In this document: positions 25,952 to 33,769 of the stretch, one piece after another
Layout of the letters: every line of letters starts with the position of its first letter
Position numbering within the stretch: the stretch's first letter is position 1
Assembly (NCBI GenBank): GCA_019186845.1
Contig: JABARW010000048.1
Coordinates: forward strand, 34,977-71,355
Source of the DNA: Planctomycetota bacterium
GTDB lineage: Bacteria; Planctomycetota; UBA8742; UBA2392
Reading direction: 5' to 3'
Length of the DNA: 36,379 bases
Translations under genes and position numbers: made by a program
Notes under the pieces: generated by a model
What the model was told of the DNA's origin: nothing
The model's database searches: none
What the model saw: only the letters and a program-made list of their open reading frames with translations

Positions 25952-27149
25952 CGGCTTTCAAGCGCTGCTCAAGCTGGCCTTGCCATTCACGGGCGTGCTT
26001 CTCGTAGTATTCGGCGGAAATCCGCTGTCCCAGCTTGCGGTAGGTCTTGGCGGCCTGAAGGTCACGGTCGATGAAAACCTGGTAGATCTCGGCTATCAGC
26101 GTGCGAAAGCGCTCACGCAGAGACTTGGGCACGCTTGGGTTCTCCAACAGATAGAGCTCGTAGTCCCCGAAGAGCTCGATGCACTTCTCGTAGATGCTGA
26201 TGTCATACTCCGGCCCCTTGGCCATGCGCGAGGTGGAGACAATCAACTCGTAAAGTGCGTAGGGGCGCCAGGGTGTGTCTGTGTCGCGGAGGTTTCCGCC
26301 GCGGAAGAGACGCTCAAAGGTGGCCGCCGCAAGCGGATAAGCGCTGTTGCGCATGAGCGACTTGCCCTCCACAAACAGTCCGTCGGCCTTGATGCCCGGC
26401 GGCGGGTTCAGCACCGTGAGTTCCGCCGCAGCATCGAGGCAATAGTCAAAGTCTCGCGCGGCATAGGCGATCCAGGCAATGTTGCGGCCCATTTCGGCGG
26501 TGCGCAGGCGGTAGTCCTTCACATCCATGGCCGGGATGTAGTACGTCACGAGCAGCTTCAGATCACGGACCAGCGGGCGGAGCTGGCCGTCGTCTGTGAT
26601 CGCGTCCGCATCCGGAGCAAGTACCCCGATGAAGTCTTCGAACGTGCGCGCCCGGAGGCGGGTGACCACGGCGGCGTTCTCGCCCCCGCGCTCCATGAAG
26701 GCCTGAAAGCGGGGCTCGTAGCTGGGCGTGAGGTAGAGAAAGAGCCAGTCGGCGAGCGCCACGGAATTGGGCAGGCCGGCGTTATCCTCACCCCGCGAGC
26801 CCTCGATGCGCGCCGCCATGCGCAGCAAAATGGCATCGACCGCCCGCGCCCCATCCGGAAAGGACAGCGTGAGCTGCTCACAGTAACCAATGGCTTCGTT
26901 GAAGCGTCGCTGATCAAAGGCCATCTGGGCGAAATCAAAGAGTTTCTGCTCGCCGCCGGCGGGCTTTGAACCCTCACGCACGATGCCGGAGCCCGGCTCA
27001 TAGCGAAAGCGCCCCGTGCCGCCAGGACCTTCATACACCGGTTCCGGCCCCGACTTGCAGCCGGAGAGTCCAGACAGGCAGGCGAGTACGCCCACCAGGG
27101 CCAGCACCGGTGCCAGAGGTTGCCATGACGAGTTATCGAGAGCCGCCAT
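25935..27149 (-). CDS. TPR-containing outer-membrane lipoprotein (BamD-like)
   Basis: Probable lipoprotein of 404 aa. The signal peptide WQPLAPVLALVGVLACLSGL is followed by lipobox LSGC. Helical repeats follow, starting LFDFAQMAFDQRRFNEAIGY and EQLTLSFPDG, the classical TPR/BamD pattern in which a helix pair is followed by a proline-containing turn. A long helical middle part and a C-terminal segment YRKLGQRISAEYYEKHAREW come after. At 404 aa it is longer than BamD (about 250), so the role in outer-membrane protein assembly is only an inference. ATG 27149 is the start: AAGGCGG lies just upstream and it overlaps the recO stop as TGATG. The frame goes back to 27248 but lacks signal-peptide features. 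Confidence 0.8.
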   Translation of the reverse strand: MAALDNSSWQPLAPVLALVGVLACLSGLSGCKSGPEPVYEGPGGTGRFRYEPGSGIVREGSKPAGGEQKLFDFAQMAFDQRRFNEAIGYCEQLTLSFPDGARAVDAILLRMAARIEGSRGEDNAGLPNSVALADWLFLYLTPSYEPRFQAFMERGGENAAVVTRLRARTFEDFIGVLAPDADAITDDGQLRPLVRDLKLLVTYYIPAMDVKDYRLRTAEMGRNIAWIAYAARDFDYCLDAAAELTVLNPPPGIKADGLFVEGKSLMRNSAYPLAAATFERLFRGGNLRDTDTPWRPYALYELIVSTSRMAKGPEYDISIYEKCIELFGDYELYLLENPSVPKSLRERFRTLIAEIYQVFIDRDLQAAKTYRKLGQRISAEYYEKHAREWQGQLEQRLKADAARP

Positions 27150-27967
27150 CACACCGCCTTGGTGGCGTCCAGTTTTGGCGCCACCGTAAGCTTGCGCCCT
27201 CCCTGCTGGGCCACAAGCCAGGCGAGAAGCGTAAAGGCCCCGCGCCAAGCGTCAACGCCTATTCCTGAACCCGGCTCATCCAGTGCCAGCGCGCGCAGGG
27301 CCTTGAGCGTGCGAGCCGAAATCCTCAGCTGCCGCTGCCGGCCCGTATCGTGGGGCGGGCTGACCAGCCCCATGGCGTCAATGCTGAAACTGACGGCCAC
27401 ACGACCCGAAGGTTCGCGCCCTGTCACCACGCAGTGAGTGAAGCTGGGCTCCACGCCCAAAATCCGCAGCAACTGAAAAGCAAATCGCGCGAGGGCCTGC
27501 CACTCGCGTCCCCGCTGGCCGCACTCCCGCAGGCAGGCCACGGCCAGCAGCAGAACGCCCTGGCCGTCGTCAGCATTGCACTCAATGCTGAGCAGCAGCT
27601 CTCGCAAGGCCTCCGCCGCGCAGAATCCGGCATAACTCTCTCGAACGGCGGGAAAGAATTCGAGCAGCTGGGCCTGGGCCAGAATGCTGAGCACATCGCG
27701 CCGCGAACGATCGTAAATGACCACGTCGTAGAGGCACATGACATCCAGCGGGCCCCCAATGCCTGATCTCGCCCTCTTGGCCCCCTTGGCAATGGCCCCC
27801 ACCAGTCCGAGCTTGTCGGTAAGCAACGTAAGTATCTGGCTCGACTCCGAGAAGTCGACTTTGCGAAGACAAAGCGCGGCCGTGGTAATCAGCGCCAAAG
27901 GAGAAACCCGCCAGTAAAGGCAGAATTGTAGCGAGAGTGGCCCTCCGGGCGGAGGACTTTGACGCAA
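27149..27967 (-). CDS. recO: DNA repair protein RecO
   Basis: RecO loads RecA on gaps together with RecR (up to 272 aa). The N-terminal OB-fold wording is ITTAALCLRKVDFSESSQIL, then LLTDKLGLVGAIAKGAKR and SGIGGPLDVMCLYDV, which is diagnostic. The helical C-terminal half includes ECGQRGREWQALARFAFQLL. The zinc cysteines of some RecO proteins are not evident. The start is uncertain: the frame opens with TTG at 27967, while the family alignment favours a TTG at 27892, which gives 247 aa and begins LALITTAAL. Neither has a strong ribosome site. It is the first gene of the long minus-strand run and is divergent from the membrane protein gene at 27993. Confidence 0.82.
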   Translation of the reverse strand: MRQSPPPGGPLSLQFCLYWRVSPLALITTAALCLRKVDFSESSQILTLLTDKLGLVGAIAKGAKRARSGIGGPLDVMCLYDVVIYDRSRRDVLSILAQAQLLEFFPAVRESYAGFCAAEALRELLLSIECNADDGQGVLLLAVACLRECGQRGREWQALARFAFQLLRILGVEPSFTHCVVTGREPSGRVAVSFSIDAMGLVSPPHDTGRQRQLRISARTLKALRALALDEPGSGIGVDAWRGAFTLLAWLVAQQGGRKLTVAPKLDATKAV

Positions 27968-27992
27968 CCCGGCCCTTGCGCGTTACAGACGG

Positions 27993-28670
27993 GTGCCCAG
28001 CGCCTCCACACATCTCCTCGAGCCGCTTGTGTTCAAACTGGCCCTGCTGGTTGCGGTGTTCATGCCCTTGGCCGTTGCCGATTGGTGGGCCAAACGGCAT
28101 CAGGCGCAGCGATGGCGCGAGTACGGGTTTCTGTGCCTCTGCGGGACCCTTGGCGCGGGCGCTGCCGCCGGCGTCAGCCTGGTGACGGCGCATCTGGCGC
28201 CGGCCTACTTCGTCTATGGCAAGGGCGCGCCAGAGGGGGAGGGCCTGGCGGCTTTCGCCTTGGCCGGGGCCGTGGAAGCGGGGTTCACGGCGGGGGCCGT
28301 GGCGGCGGGATGCCTGCTTATCGCCAGTTCGTCGCTGACGCGCTGGCCGCGCATGCCTATAGGACGGCTGTGGCGCAGCATCGCAACGGCAGCAATGGGC
28401 TCGCTGGCAGCAGGAGTCCTGTCCGCACTGCTACCGGATTGGGTCGCCCATGGGCTCTCACAGGGCATGGATCGCCTGCCAGAACCACAGGCCGGCGAGG
28501 CTGCCCTGGCCTTCAAAGTTCACCTTGGAAGTTACGTCGGCCTCACAGTCACGACAGCCCTGACATGCACTCGCGTGCTGATGCTGCGGCGCAAACTGTC
28601 CGCCGAGGCGTTGCGCCGGGTTGAGGACAACCTCAAGCGGCCCGGCGACGACCCGAAATCAGGCGAATAA
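27993..28670 (+). CDS. Integral membrane protein of unknown function
   Basis: Not recognised (225 aa from a GTG start). Hydropathy by eye suggests four or five membrane spans: FKLALLVAVFMPLAVADWW, FLCLCGTLGAGAAAGVSLV, FALAGAVEAGFTAGAVAAGC, IATAAMGSLAAGVLSALLP and VGLTVTTALTCTRVLML. The spans are rich in Gly and Ala. The C-terminal tail is charged and short (about 25 residues). The start could also be GTG at the codon for Val13 or the ATG at Met24; no strong ribosome site separates them. Its last 38 bases overlap the end of the small minus-strand gene at 28633. No neighbouring enzyme suggests a job. Confidence 0.62.
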   Translation: MPSASTHLLEPLVFKLALLVAVFMPLAVADWWAKRHQAQRWREYGFLCLCGTLGAGAAAGVSLVTAHLAPAYFVYGKGAPEGEGLAAFALAGAVEAGFTAGAVAAGCLLIASSSLTRWPRMPIGRLWRSIATAAMGSLAAGVLSALLPDWVAHGLSQGMDRLPEPQAGEAALAFKVHLGSYVGLTVTTALTCTRVLMLRRKLSAEALRRVEDNLKRPGDDPKSGE

Positions 28671-28863
28671 CCTGCCGGCCGCTTCCCACCAGCAGTCGGA
28701 ATACCGGCCTGGACTCTTGCGGGGCCACGACGGCATCACCCGCCGAGCCGAAGTCGCCGCCGCGCCCTGTCAATACCTGGAGAATGAGCCAGCCCAGGGC
28801 GTAGGCGATCAGGGAGAAACCCGTCGCGATGAGGAGGAGAGAAGCAATCTGGAGGATGTTCAT
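28633..28863 (-). CDS. Small single-span membrane protein (76 aa)
   Basis: Short protein that starts MNILQIASLLLIATG, with GGAG about 6-7 bases before the ATG. One long hydrophobic segment, from about residue 4 to 32 (SLLLIATGFSLIAYALGWL), is followed by a polar linker containing RGGDFGSAGD and an arginine-rich amphipathic tail ending RLISGRRRAA. The topology is therefore an N-terminal anchor with a basic cytoplasmic or membrane-surface tail. I do not recognise the family. It lies downstream of the 45-residue membrane protein gene at 28958 in the same direction, so the two may be expressed together. It overlaps the convergent gene at 27993 by 38 bases. Confidence 0.6.
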   Translation of the reverse strand: MNILQIASLLLIATGFSLIAYALGWLILQVLTGRGGDFGSAGDAVVAPQESRPVFRLLVGSGRQVIRLISGRRRAA

Positions 28864-28957
28864 GGCGTACTCCGGGTGGGCCACTGTCCCACATCGTCAA
28901 GCGGCTCAAGACAGCTTCGGAAAATGTGATTTTTGACGGCGGGGAGCAGCCGAGTCG

Positions 28958-29095
28958 TCACATCCAGGCGCCGCTATCGGCGCCGCGCTCGCGGTAGCGG
29001 GACCTCGCCACCAGGGCCGACTCCACAACGAGATAAGCCACGGCCAAGGCGGCCAAGGCAAAGGCTCCGAGGGTGATGGTGGCGATGGATTCCAT
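28958..29095 (-). CDS. Tiny membrane protein (45 aa)
   Basis: Found by reading the strand by hand. ATG at 29095 has GGGAG about 5 bases upstream, and the frame ends with TGA at 28958-28960. The protein begins MESIATITLGAFALAALAVA and continues as one membrane helix to about residue 24. A basic stretch follows (VARSRYRERGAD), and it ends in Trp-Met. The composition (a clean helix, then positive charges) and the well-placed ribosome site support a real gene. It sits 107 bases after the radical-SAM gene and 94 bases before the 76-aa membrane protein gene, both in the same direction. No function can be assigned. Confidence 0.55.
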   Translation of the reverse strand: MESIATITLGAFALAALAVAYLVVESALVARSRYRERGADSGAWM

Positions 29096-29202
29096 GGTGT
29101 CTCCCGGTGTGAGCCGCTATTCCTGTATGCTTAAACAGGACGTCCCAACCGGTTATTCCGTGACGCCATGCCCCAATTGCAGGGGGACAAGCTCGACCCG
29201 CC

Positions 29203-31305
29203 TCAACCAAATACATGGCGGGCCGTGTCGTCCAACTGTCTGCGCTGCGCCAGGCGCACTTTGAACTCAGGCGCGTAACGCACGGACTTGCGGCGCTCCA
29301 TGGCAGCATCCATGTCGTCTTCAGGCTGGTCAATGCCGGTGCGGCATGAGAGCGGATCGACCCCACAGGCAATGCAGCCCGGCGTGTGGCCGCTGCAGTC
29401 ACGCGTGTACTCCTCAAGACGCGACCGCACCCGCTCGTCCCAAAGCGTGCGCTTGTTGACGCCGACGGCGATCATGTCCCAGGGCAGCACTTCCTCCTGC
29501 CCTCGCTCACGGTGAATGTAAAAATCGGCGCTCAGGCAGGCCTCGGCCATGGCCTGCTCCCAGAGGTCAAGGCGGCACTGATCTTCCCAGGCGTCAAAGC
29601 GGCAGCCCAGCCGCCAGGCCGCCTCCACGGCCCGGGAAAGACGCCGGTCGCCGCGCGAGAATATGCCCTCCAGCCAGCTGGTGGGATACTCGCTGATGCG
29701 CAGGCGAATCGCACGCTGCGTGATCAGTGAGCGCAGCAGTGCCGAGTGCCTCTCCAACTTCTGGCGCGACATCATGGGCTCCCACTGGAAGGGCGTGAAA
29801 CTCTTCGGCACGAACAGGCTGACAGTTACGTTGATGTCGAGGTTCTTGCGTCCCATGTCACGCGCCATCTGGGCGATGCCGTTGAGCAGGCGCGCCGTCT
29901 CGCGGATGTCGTCCTCGTTCTCGGTGGGCAGGCCGATCATCGTGTAGAACTTGATCGTGGTGTAGCCGTTTTCAATGGCGGCCCTGGCCCCGTTGACGAG
30001 GTCTTCCTGCGAGATCCACTTGTTGATGACACGGCGCAGGCGCTCGCTGCCTGTCTCGGGTGCCATGGTCAGACCGCCCTTGCGCACGTTCTTGGTGATC
30101 GAGGGCAGGTGCTGCAACTGGTCGTTGATACGAAGCGACGGCAAGGCCACGCTCACGTGGCGGCCCTCAAACTCCTTCTGCAGCAGCTTCATCATCTCGA
30201 TGAGCTGGGGGTGGTCGCTGCTGGAGAGCGACAACAGCGAAATCTCGTCGTAGCCGGTGTTGGCCACGAGTTCGCGGGCCAGCTTCAGGACGGTTTCAGG
30301 CGTGCGGTAGCGCTGGGGCCGATCAATCATGCCCGCCTGGCAGTAGCGGCAGCCTTCGGTGCAGCCGCGCATGACCTCGATGGTGACGCGGTCCTGAACG
30401 ACCTCGCAGTAGGGCAGAATCTGGCGCGTGGGGTAAAACGCCGTGTTCAGGTTCGCCAGCGCGTTCTTCTTGACGCGGGCAGGCACGCCGTCAAAACGCG
30501 GCGTGATGGAATCAATGACACCGTCTGGCCGGTAGCGCACCTCGTACATCGAGGGCACATAGCAGCCTGGAATGGCCCGCGCGCAAAGCAGCAGAAACTC
30601 TTGACGTGTCAATGCCTGCGCGCGTCCCGACTTCAGCCAGTCATCCACCCACTTGAACTCGAGCGTGAAGCGCTCGCCGGCGTAGACGTCCCTGCGTGAG
30701 AACGCACCATCGGGGCGGTAGCGATCGAGCACCAGCGCGTCGAGCCGGCCACGCCACACGCCCAGCAAGTGCAGAAACGCGGGCAGGGCTTCCTCCCCCT
30801 CGCCCAGCAGAAAGCAGTCGACAAACTCCGCCAGTGGCTCGGGTGTGACGGCCCCCGTGCCGCCTGCGATGATGACCGGCTCACCATGGAGTCTCTCGGC
30901 CGAGCGCAGCGTGATGCGCGAGAGATCGAGCATGTTGAGCAGGTTCGTGTAGCTGGTTTCATTCTGGAGCGAAAAGCCCAGGCAGTCGAACTCGCCCAGC
31001 CCGCGATAATTCTCAAGCGAATAGAGCGGGATATCCTGCTCGCGCAGCACGGCCTCCATGTCCGGCCAGGGAGCAAAGGCCCGCTCACAGATGAGGTCTT
31101 CGTAGCGTTCGTTGAGCAGGTGATACAGGATGCGAAAACCCTGATTGCTCATGCCAATGGCATAGGTGTCCGGGAAGCACAGCGCAAAGCGCACGCTGGC
31201 GGCCTTCCACTCCCGGCGGACGGCATTGACCTCGCCACCCATATACTGGGCGGGGGTCTTGACCCGGAGGAGGTGCCTCTCAACCTGCGTCAGGACATTG
31301 ACCAT
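29203..31305 (-). CDS. Radical-SAM protein of the TIGR03960-like family
   Basis: Large radical-SAM protein (700 aa from ATG 31305). The N-terminal about 240 residues form a cobalamin-binding-like Rossmann region that starts RFALCFPDTYAIGMSNQG and includes IIAGGTGAVTPEPLAEFVDC and FLLGEGEEALP. The cluster motif is CTEGCRYCQAG (about residue 313), with SAM-binding GG/ES-type positions in LTMAPETGSERLRRVI. The wording matches the TIGR03960 group, usually found with a DUF2344 (TIGR03936) partner near ribonuclease G and rplU, none of which is in this window. Its substrate is unknown. The C-terminal extra region holds Cys residues in TPGCIACGVDPLSC, a possible second metal site. No Shine-Dalgarno is seen, but a TAGAAT hexamer lies 7 bases before the ATG. 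Confidence 0.85.
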   Translation of the reverse strand: MVNVLTQVERHLLRVKTPAQYMGGEVNAVRREWKAASVRFALCFPDTYAIGMSNQGFRILYHLLNERYEDLICERAFAPWPDMEAVLREQDIPLYSLENYRGLGEFDCLGFSLQNETSYTNLLNMLDLSRITLRSAERLHGEPVIIAGGTGAVTPEPLAEFVDCFLLGEGEEALPAFLHLLGVWRGRLDALVLDRYRPDGAFSRRDVYAGERFTLEFKWVDDWLKSGRAQALTRQEFLLLCARAIPGCYVPSMYEVRYRPDGVIDSITPRFDGVPARVKKNALANLNTAFYPTRQILPYCEVVQDRVTIEVMRGCTEGCRYCQAGMIDRPQRYRTPETVLKLARELVANTGYDEISLLSLSSSDHPQLIEMMKLLQKEFEGRHVSVALPSLRINDQLQHLPSITKNVRKGGLTMAPETGSERLRRVINKWISQEDLVNGARAAIENGYTTIKFYTMIGLPTENEDDIRETARLLNGIAQMARDMGRKNLDINVTVSLFVPKSFTPFQWEPMMSRQKLERHSALLRSLITQRAIRLRISEYPTSWLEGIFSRGDRRLSRAVEAAWRLGCRFDAWEDQCRLDLWEQAMAEACLSADFYIHRERGQEEVLPWDMIAVGVNKRTLWDERVRSRLEEYTRDCSGHTPGCIACGVDPLSCRTGIDQPEDDMDAAMERRKSVRYAPEFKVRLAQRRQLDDTARHVFG

Positions 31306-31383
31306 GGCGGCGATTCTAGCGGCGAATCTGGACCGCAACAGTCCAGGACTCCCCAAGGAGCACCGGGGCGCTACACTGCCTCC

Positions 31384-31632
31384 ATGCCCACCGTGACCCT
31401 TCTCTATTTTGCCAATGTCGCCGAGAAACTGGGCAAGCGCGAGGAATCTCGCGACGTGCCCCAGGGCTGCACGCCCCAATGCCTGCGCGGAACGCTCATG
31501 CACGACTATCGCCAGGTGGGCGAGATGTTCATGCACTGCCGCGTCGCAATCAATGAAGAGTTCGCCCCCGATGACCAGGAACTGAAGGACGGCGACATAG
31601 TGGCTCTGATACCGCCCGTAAGCGGAGGTTGA
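31384..31632 (+). CDS. MoaD/ThiS-like sulfur carrier protein
   Basis: Small ubiquitin-like protein (82 aa) ending in the C-terminal Gly-Gly (VALIPPVSGG) that is adenylated and thiocarboxylated in molybdopterin or related sulfur-transfer pathways. The start MPTVTLLYFANVAEKLGKRE and the tail I-P-P-V-S-G-G are MoaD-like. No moaE, moaB or E1-like gene lies nearby, so the exact pathway is open. There is no ribosome site. TACACT at 31372-31377 ends 6 bases before the ATG, which would fit leaderless initiation. It is divergent from the radical-SAM gene and 91 bases upstream of the DinB-fold gene. Confidence 0.85.
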   Translation: MPTVTLLYFANVAEKLGKREESRDVPQGCTPQCLRGTLMHDYRQVGEMFMHCRVAINEEFAPDDQELKDGDIVALIPPVSGG

Positions 31633-31686
31633 TCGATTCAGGGGTTTCGATGGCGGATTGGCCTCGCGCCGCGGCGGCCTCCAAAA

Positions 31687-31709
31687 CAGAATCCGCACTC
31701 CGGATTCTG
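31687..31709. repeat. Perfect inverted repeat upstream of dinB-like gene
   Basis: CAGAATCCG at 31687-31695 and CGGATTCTG at 31701-31709, separated by CACTC. It lies between the moaD-like stop and the ATG at 31724. It is not followed by a T-tract on the plus strand, although TTTTGG follows it on the minus strand. It may be an operator, a minus-strand terminator or an RNA hairpin near the ribosome site. Confidence 0.5.
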
Positions 31710-31723
31710 CCATTGAGAGACCC

Positions 31724-32236
31724 ATGCCTCGCAACCTGCTTGACTCCCTCAAGGAATTGTCTGCGTACGACGCCTGGGCGAGGGCCCAGTTCGTAGCGCG
31801 TCTGCGCGAACTGAGCGACGAAGAGTTCACGCGCCCCCTGGGCCCAGGCCTGGATTCCCTGGCACGCAAGTGGGCGCACGTGACGGATGCCGACGCCGTT
31901 TGGCTGAACCGCATCGTCGATGGCCAAAGCCCGACGGCCATGCCGGACAACGGCCGCTTCAAGACGGTGGCGGAGTTCAGCCAGCACCTGCTGCAGGTGG
32001 GCCATCGCAAAGCCGCGTTCGTCGCTTCGCTCAAGGATGCAGACCTCGAACGCGTGGTGACCTACCGCAACGTGGCAGGCAAGGAGTTTTCGCAGCCCCT
32101 GGCCGAGCTGCTGCTGCACCTGATCACCCACGGGCAGTATCACCGCGGCCAGATGGCCAGCTGTCTGCGCGCCCTGGGCAAACAGCCCCCGGAGACAGAC
32201 CTGGTGATCTGGTACCGGACCGTCAGGACGCGTTGA
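31724..32236 (+). CDS. DinB-fold metal-binding protein (YfiT/DinB superfamily)
   Basis: Four-helix DinB-superfamily protein (170 aa), a group that includes thiol S-transferases such as bacillithiol and mycothiol transferases and many uncharacterised members. The metal-ligand histidines are visible: one in SLARKWAHVTDADAVWLNRI and the C-terminal pair in LLLHLITHGQYHRGQM, the H-x3-H-x3-H-R-G-Q pattern. The N-terminal SAYDAWARAQFVARL is typical. It starts at ATG 31724, with GAGAG 5 bases upstream; the frame extends back to 31658. It ends 4 bases before the FNT-channel gene, so these two are co-transcribed. The presence of bshA in the window makes a bacillithiol-linked role conceivable, though distant. 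Confidence 0.85.
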   Translation: MPRNLLDSLKELSAYDAWARAQFVARLRELSDEEFTRPLGPGLDSLARKWAHVTDADAVWLNRIVDGQSPTAMPDNGRFKTVAEFSQHLLQVGHRKAAFVASLKDADLERVVTYRNVAGKEFSQPLAELLLHLITHGQYHRGQMASCLRALGKQPPETDLVIWYRTVRTR

Positions 32237-32240
32237 CCCC

Positions 32241-33134
32241 ATGCCCGAGAACTCCATCCAAACCATGGACGCACTCTTGCCCCCGGACATGGCCGCCAGG
32301 GCCGAGATCATCGGCGTCAAGAAAGCCAGGCTGGACTTCTGGAGCACCTTCGTGCTGGCCGTGCTGGCCGGGGCCTTCATCTCCATGGGTGCCATCTTCG
32401 CCACCACCGTCTCTGCCGGCAGCTCCGCCCTTCCCTTTGGCGTGGCGCGGCTGCTCTCGGGCACAGTGTTCTCCATCGGCCTGATTCTGGTCATCGTTGG
32501 CGGGGCGGAACTGTTTACCGGCAACACGCTCATTGTCATGGCCTGGGCCGGCCGCAAGGTGTCCACGCCGCTTCTGCTGCGCAACTGGGCCATTGTCTAT
32601 GCCGGGAACTTCGTGGGCGCGTTGGGCACGGCGGCGCTGAATTTCATGGCTGCCCAGCATCTGTACGGAAAAGGAGCGGTGGGAGCCGTGGCTTTGTCAG
32701 TGGCGGCGGCCAAGTGCGAATTGGGATTCATGCAGGCCCTGGCCCTGGGCATTCTGGGCAACTCGCTGGTGTGTCTTGCGGTGTGGATGAGCTTCTCAGC
32801 GCGCACAGTGGTGGACCGCGTCGCCGTGATCGTGCCGCCCATTGCCGCGTTTGTGGCCGTGGGTTTTGAGCACTGCATCGCGAACATGTATTACGTGCCC
32901 TATGCACTGGCGCTCAAAGAGTTCGGGCCGGAGAGCTTCTGGCAGAGCATTGGAAAAACACCTGCGGACTACCCCACCGTGAATCTGGCCGCGCTGTTGC
33001 TCAACAACCTCTTGCCTGTGACCCTGGGCAACATCGTGGGCGGCTCTTTGCTGGTAGGCGCGGTGTACTGGTTTGTCTATCTTCGACACGCCAAGACCCC
33101 GCCGGAGTTGCCGCCGGTGGCGGACAACAGGTAA
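32241..33134 (+). CDS. Formate/nitrite transporter family channel
   Basis: Pentameric aquaporin-like anion channel (297 aa) of the FNT family, which carries formate, nitrite or related small monoanions across the inner membrane. Six spans are visible. Family marks are FTGNTLIVMAWAGRK, YAGNFVGALGTA, GFEHCIANMYYVP, with the gating His of FocA, and NNLLPVTLGNIVGGSLL. The conserved Asn-rich loops are intact, so it should be functional. It lies 4 bases after the DinB-fold gene and 63 bases before the gamma-carbonic-anhydrase gene, in the same direction. The neighbours hint at formate or bicarbonate metabolism, but the substrate cannot be fixed from sequence. Confidence 0.92.
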   Translation: MPENSIQTMDALLPPDMAARAEIIGVKKARLDFWSTFVLAVLAGAFISMGAIFATTVSAGSSALPFGVARLLSGTVFSIGLILVIVGGAELFTGNTLIVMAWAGRKVSTPLLLRNWAIVYAGNFVGALGTAALNFMAAQHLYGKGAVGAVALSVAAAKCELGFMQALALGILGNSLVCLAVWMSFSARTVVDRVAVIVPPIAAFVAVGFEHCIANMYYVPYALALKEFGPESFWQSIGKTPADYPTVNLAALLLNNLLPVTLGNIVGGSLLVGAVYWFVYLRHAKTPPELPPVADNR

Positions 33135-33197
33135 ACAAACCCCAGACCCAGACTCAGTCAAGTCCGCCAGGCCCTGGAGTCCTTCTGAGAGATGACC

Positions 33198-33764
33198 ATG
33201 CACGACCCGCGCCAACCAGCAAACACTGAACCCATGATGAGCCTGATGCCGGGCGGATGGTTCAAGGCCAGCAATGCCATCGTAGTCGATCACGTGACGG
33301 TGGGCGAAGGCAGTTCGGTCTGGTTTGGCGCGGTGATCCGCGGCGACATCGCGCCCATCACGATTGGCAAGTACACGAATATCCAGGATCTCGCCTGCGT
33401 GCACATCGACCCTGACGCGCCCAACCGCATCGGCAACTACGTCAGTGTCGCTCACCACGCCTTGTGCCACGGCGACGAGATCGGCGATTTCTGCCTCATA
33501 GGCATGCACGCCGTGCTGATGGGCGGCTCGCGCATCGGCGAGGGCTGTATCATCGGCGCGGGCGCCATTGTGACCGAGAACAAGGTGATCCCTCCGCGCT
33601 CGCTGGTGCTGGGTATTCCCGGCAAGGTGGTGCGGCAGGTAACGGAACAGGAAGTGGAACACGCCAAGTGGCGGGCCATGACCTACTTTGAAAACGCCAA
33701 ACGCTGGTACACCCGCAACAGTGGTGTGCCGGACAAGCCACTGGGCAAGGGACCGGGGATGTAG
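33198..33764 (+). CDS. Gamma-class carbonic anhydrase family protein (YrdA-like)
   Basis: Left-handed beta-helix protein (188 aa) of the gamma-carbonic anhydrase group, which interconverts carbon dioxide and bicarbonate or has a related acyltransferase-like use. Hexapeptide-repeat turns are seen throughout (VTVGEGSSVWFGAVIRGDIA, ITIGKYTNIQD, SRIGEGCIIGAGAIV). The metal-ligand histidines are in LACVHIDPD and YVSVAHHALCHGDEIG, as in the archaeal Cam enzyme. YrdA-type proteins often lack activity, so activity is uncertain. A start at ATG 33198 is preferred over 33192, because GAGAG (33187-33191) then has a 6-base spacing. It is 5 bases from the end of the convergent gene at 33770. Confidence 0.88.
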   Translation: MHDPRQPANTEPMMSLMPGGWFKASNAIVVDHVTVGEGSSVWFGAVIRGDIAPITIGKYTNIQDLACVHIDPDAPNRIGNYVSVAHHALCHGDEIGDFCLIGMHAVLMGGSRIGEGCIIGAGAIVTENKVIPPRSLVLGIPGKVVRQVTEQEVEHAKWRAMTYFENAKRWYTRNSGVPDKPLGKGPGM

Positions 33765-33769
33765 GCCCG

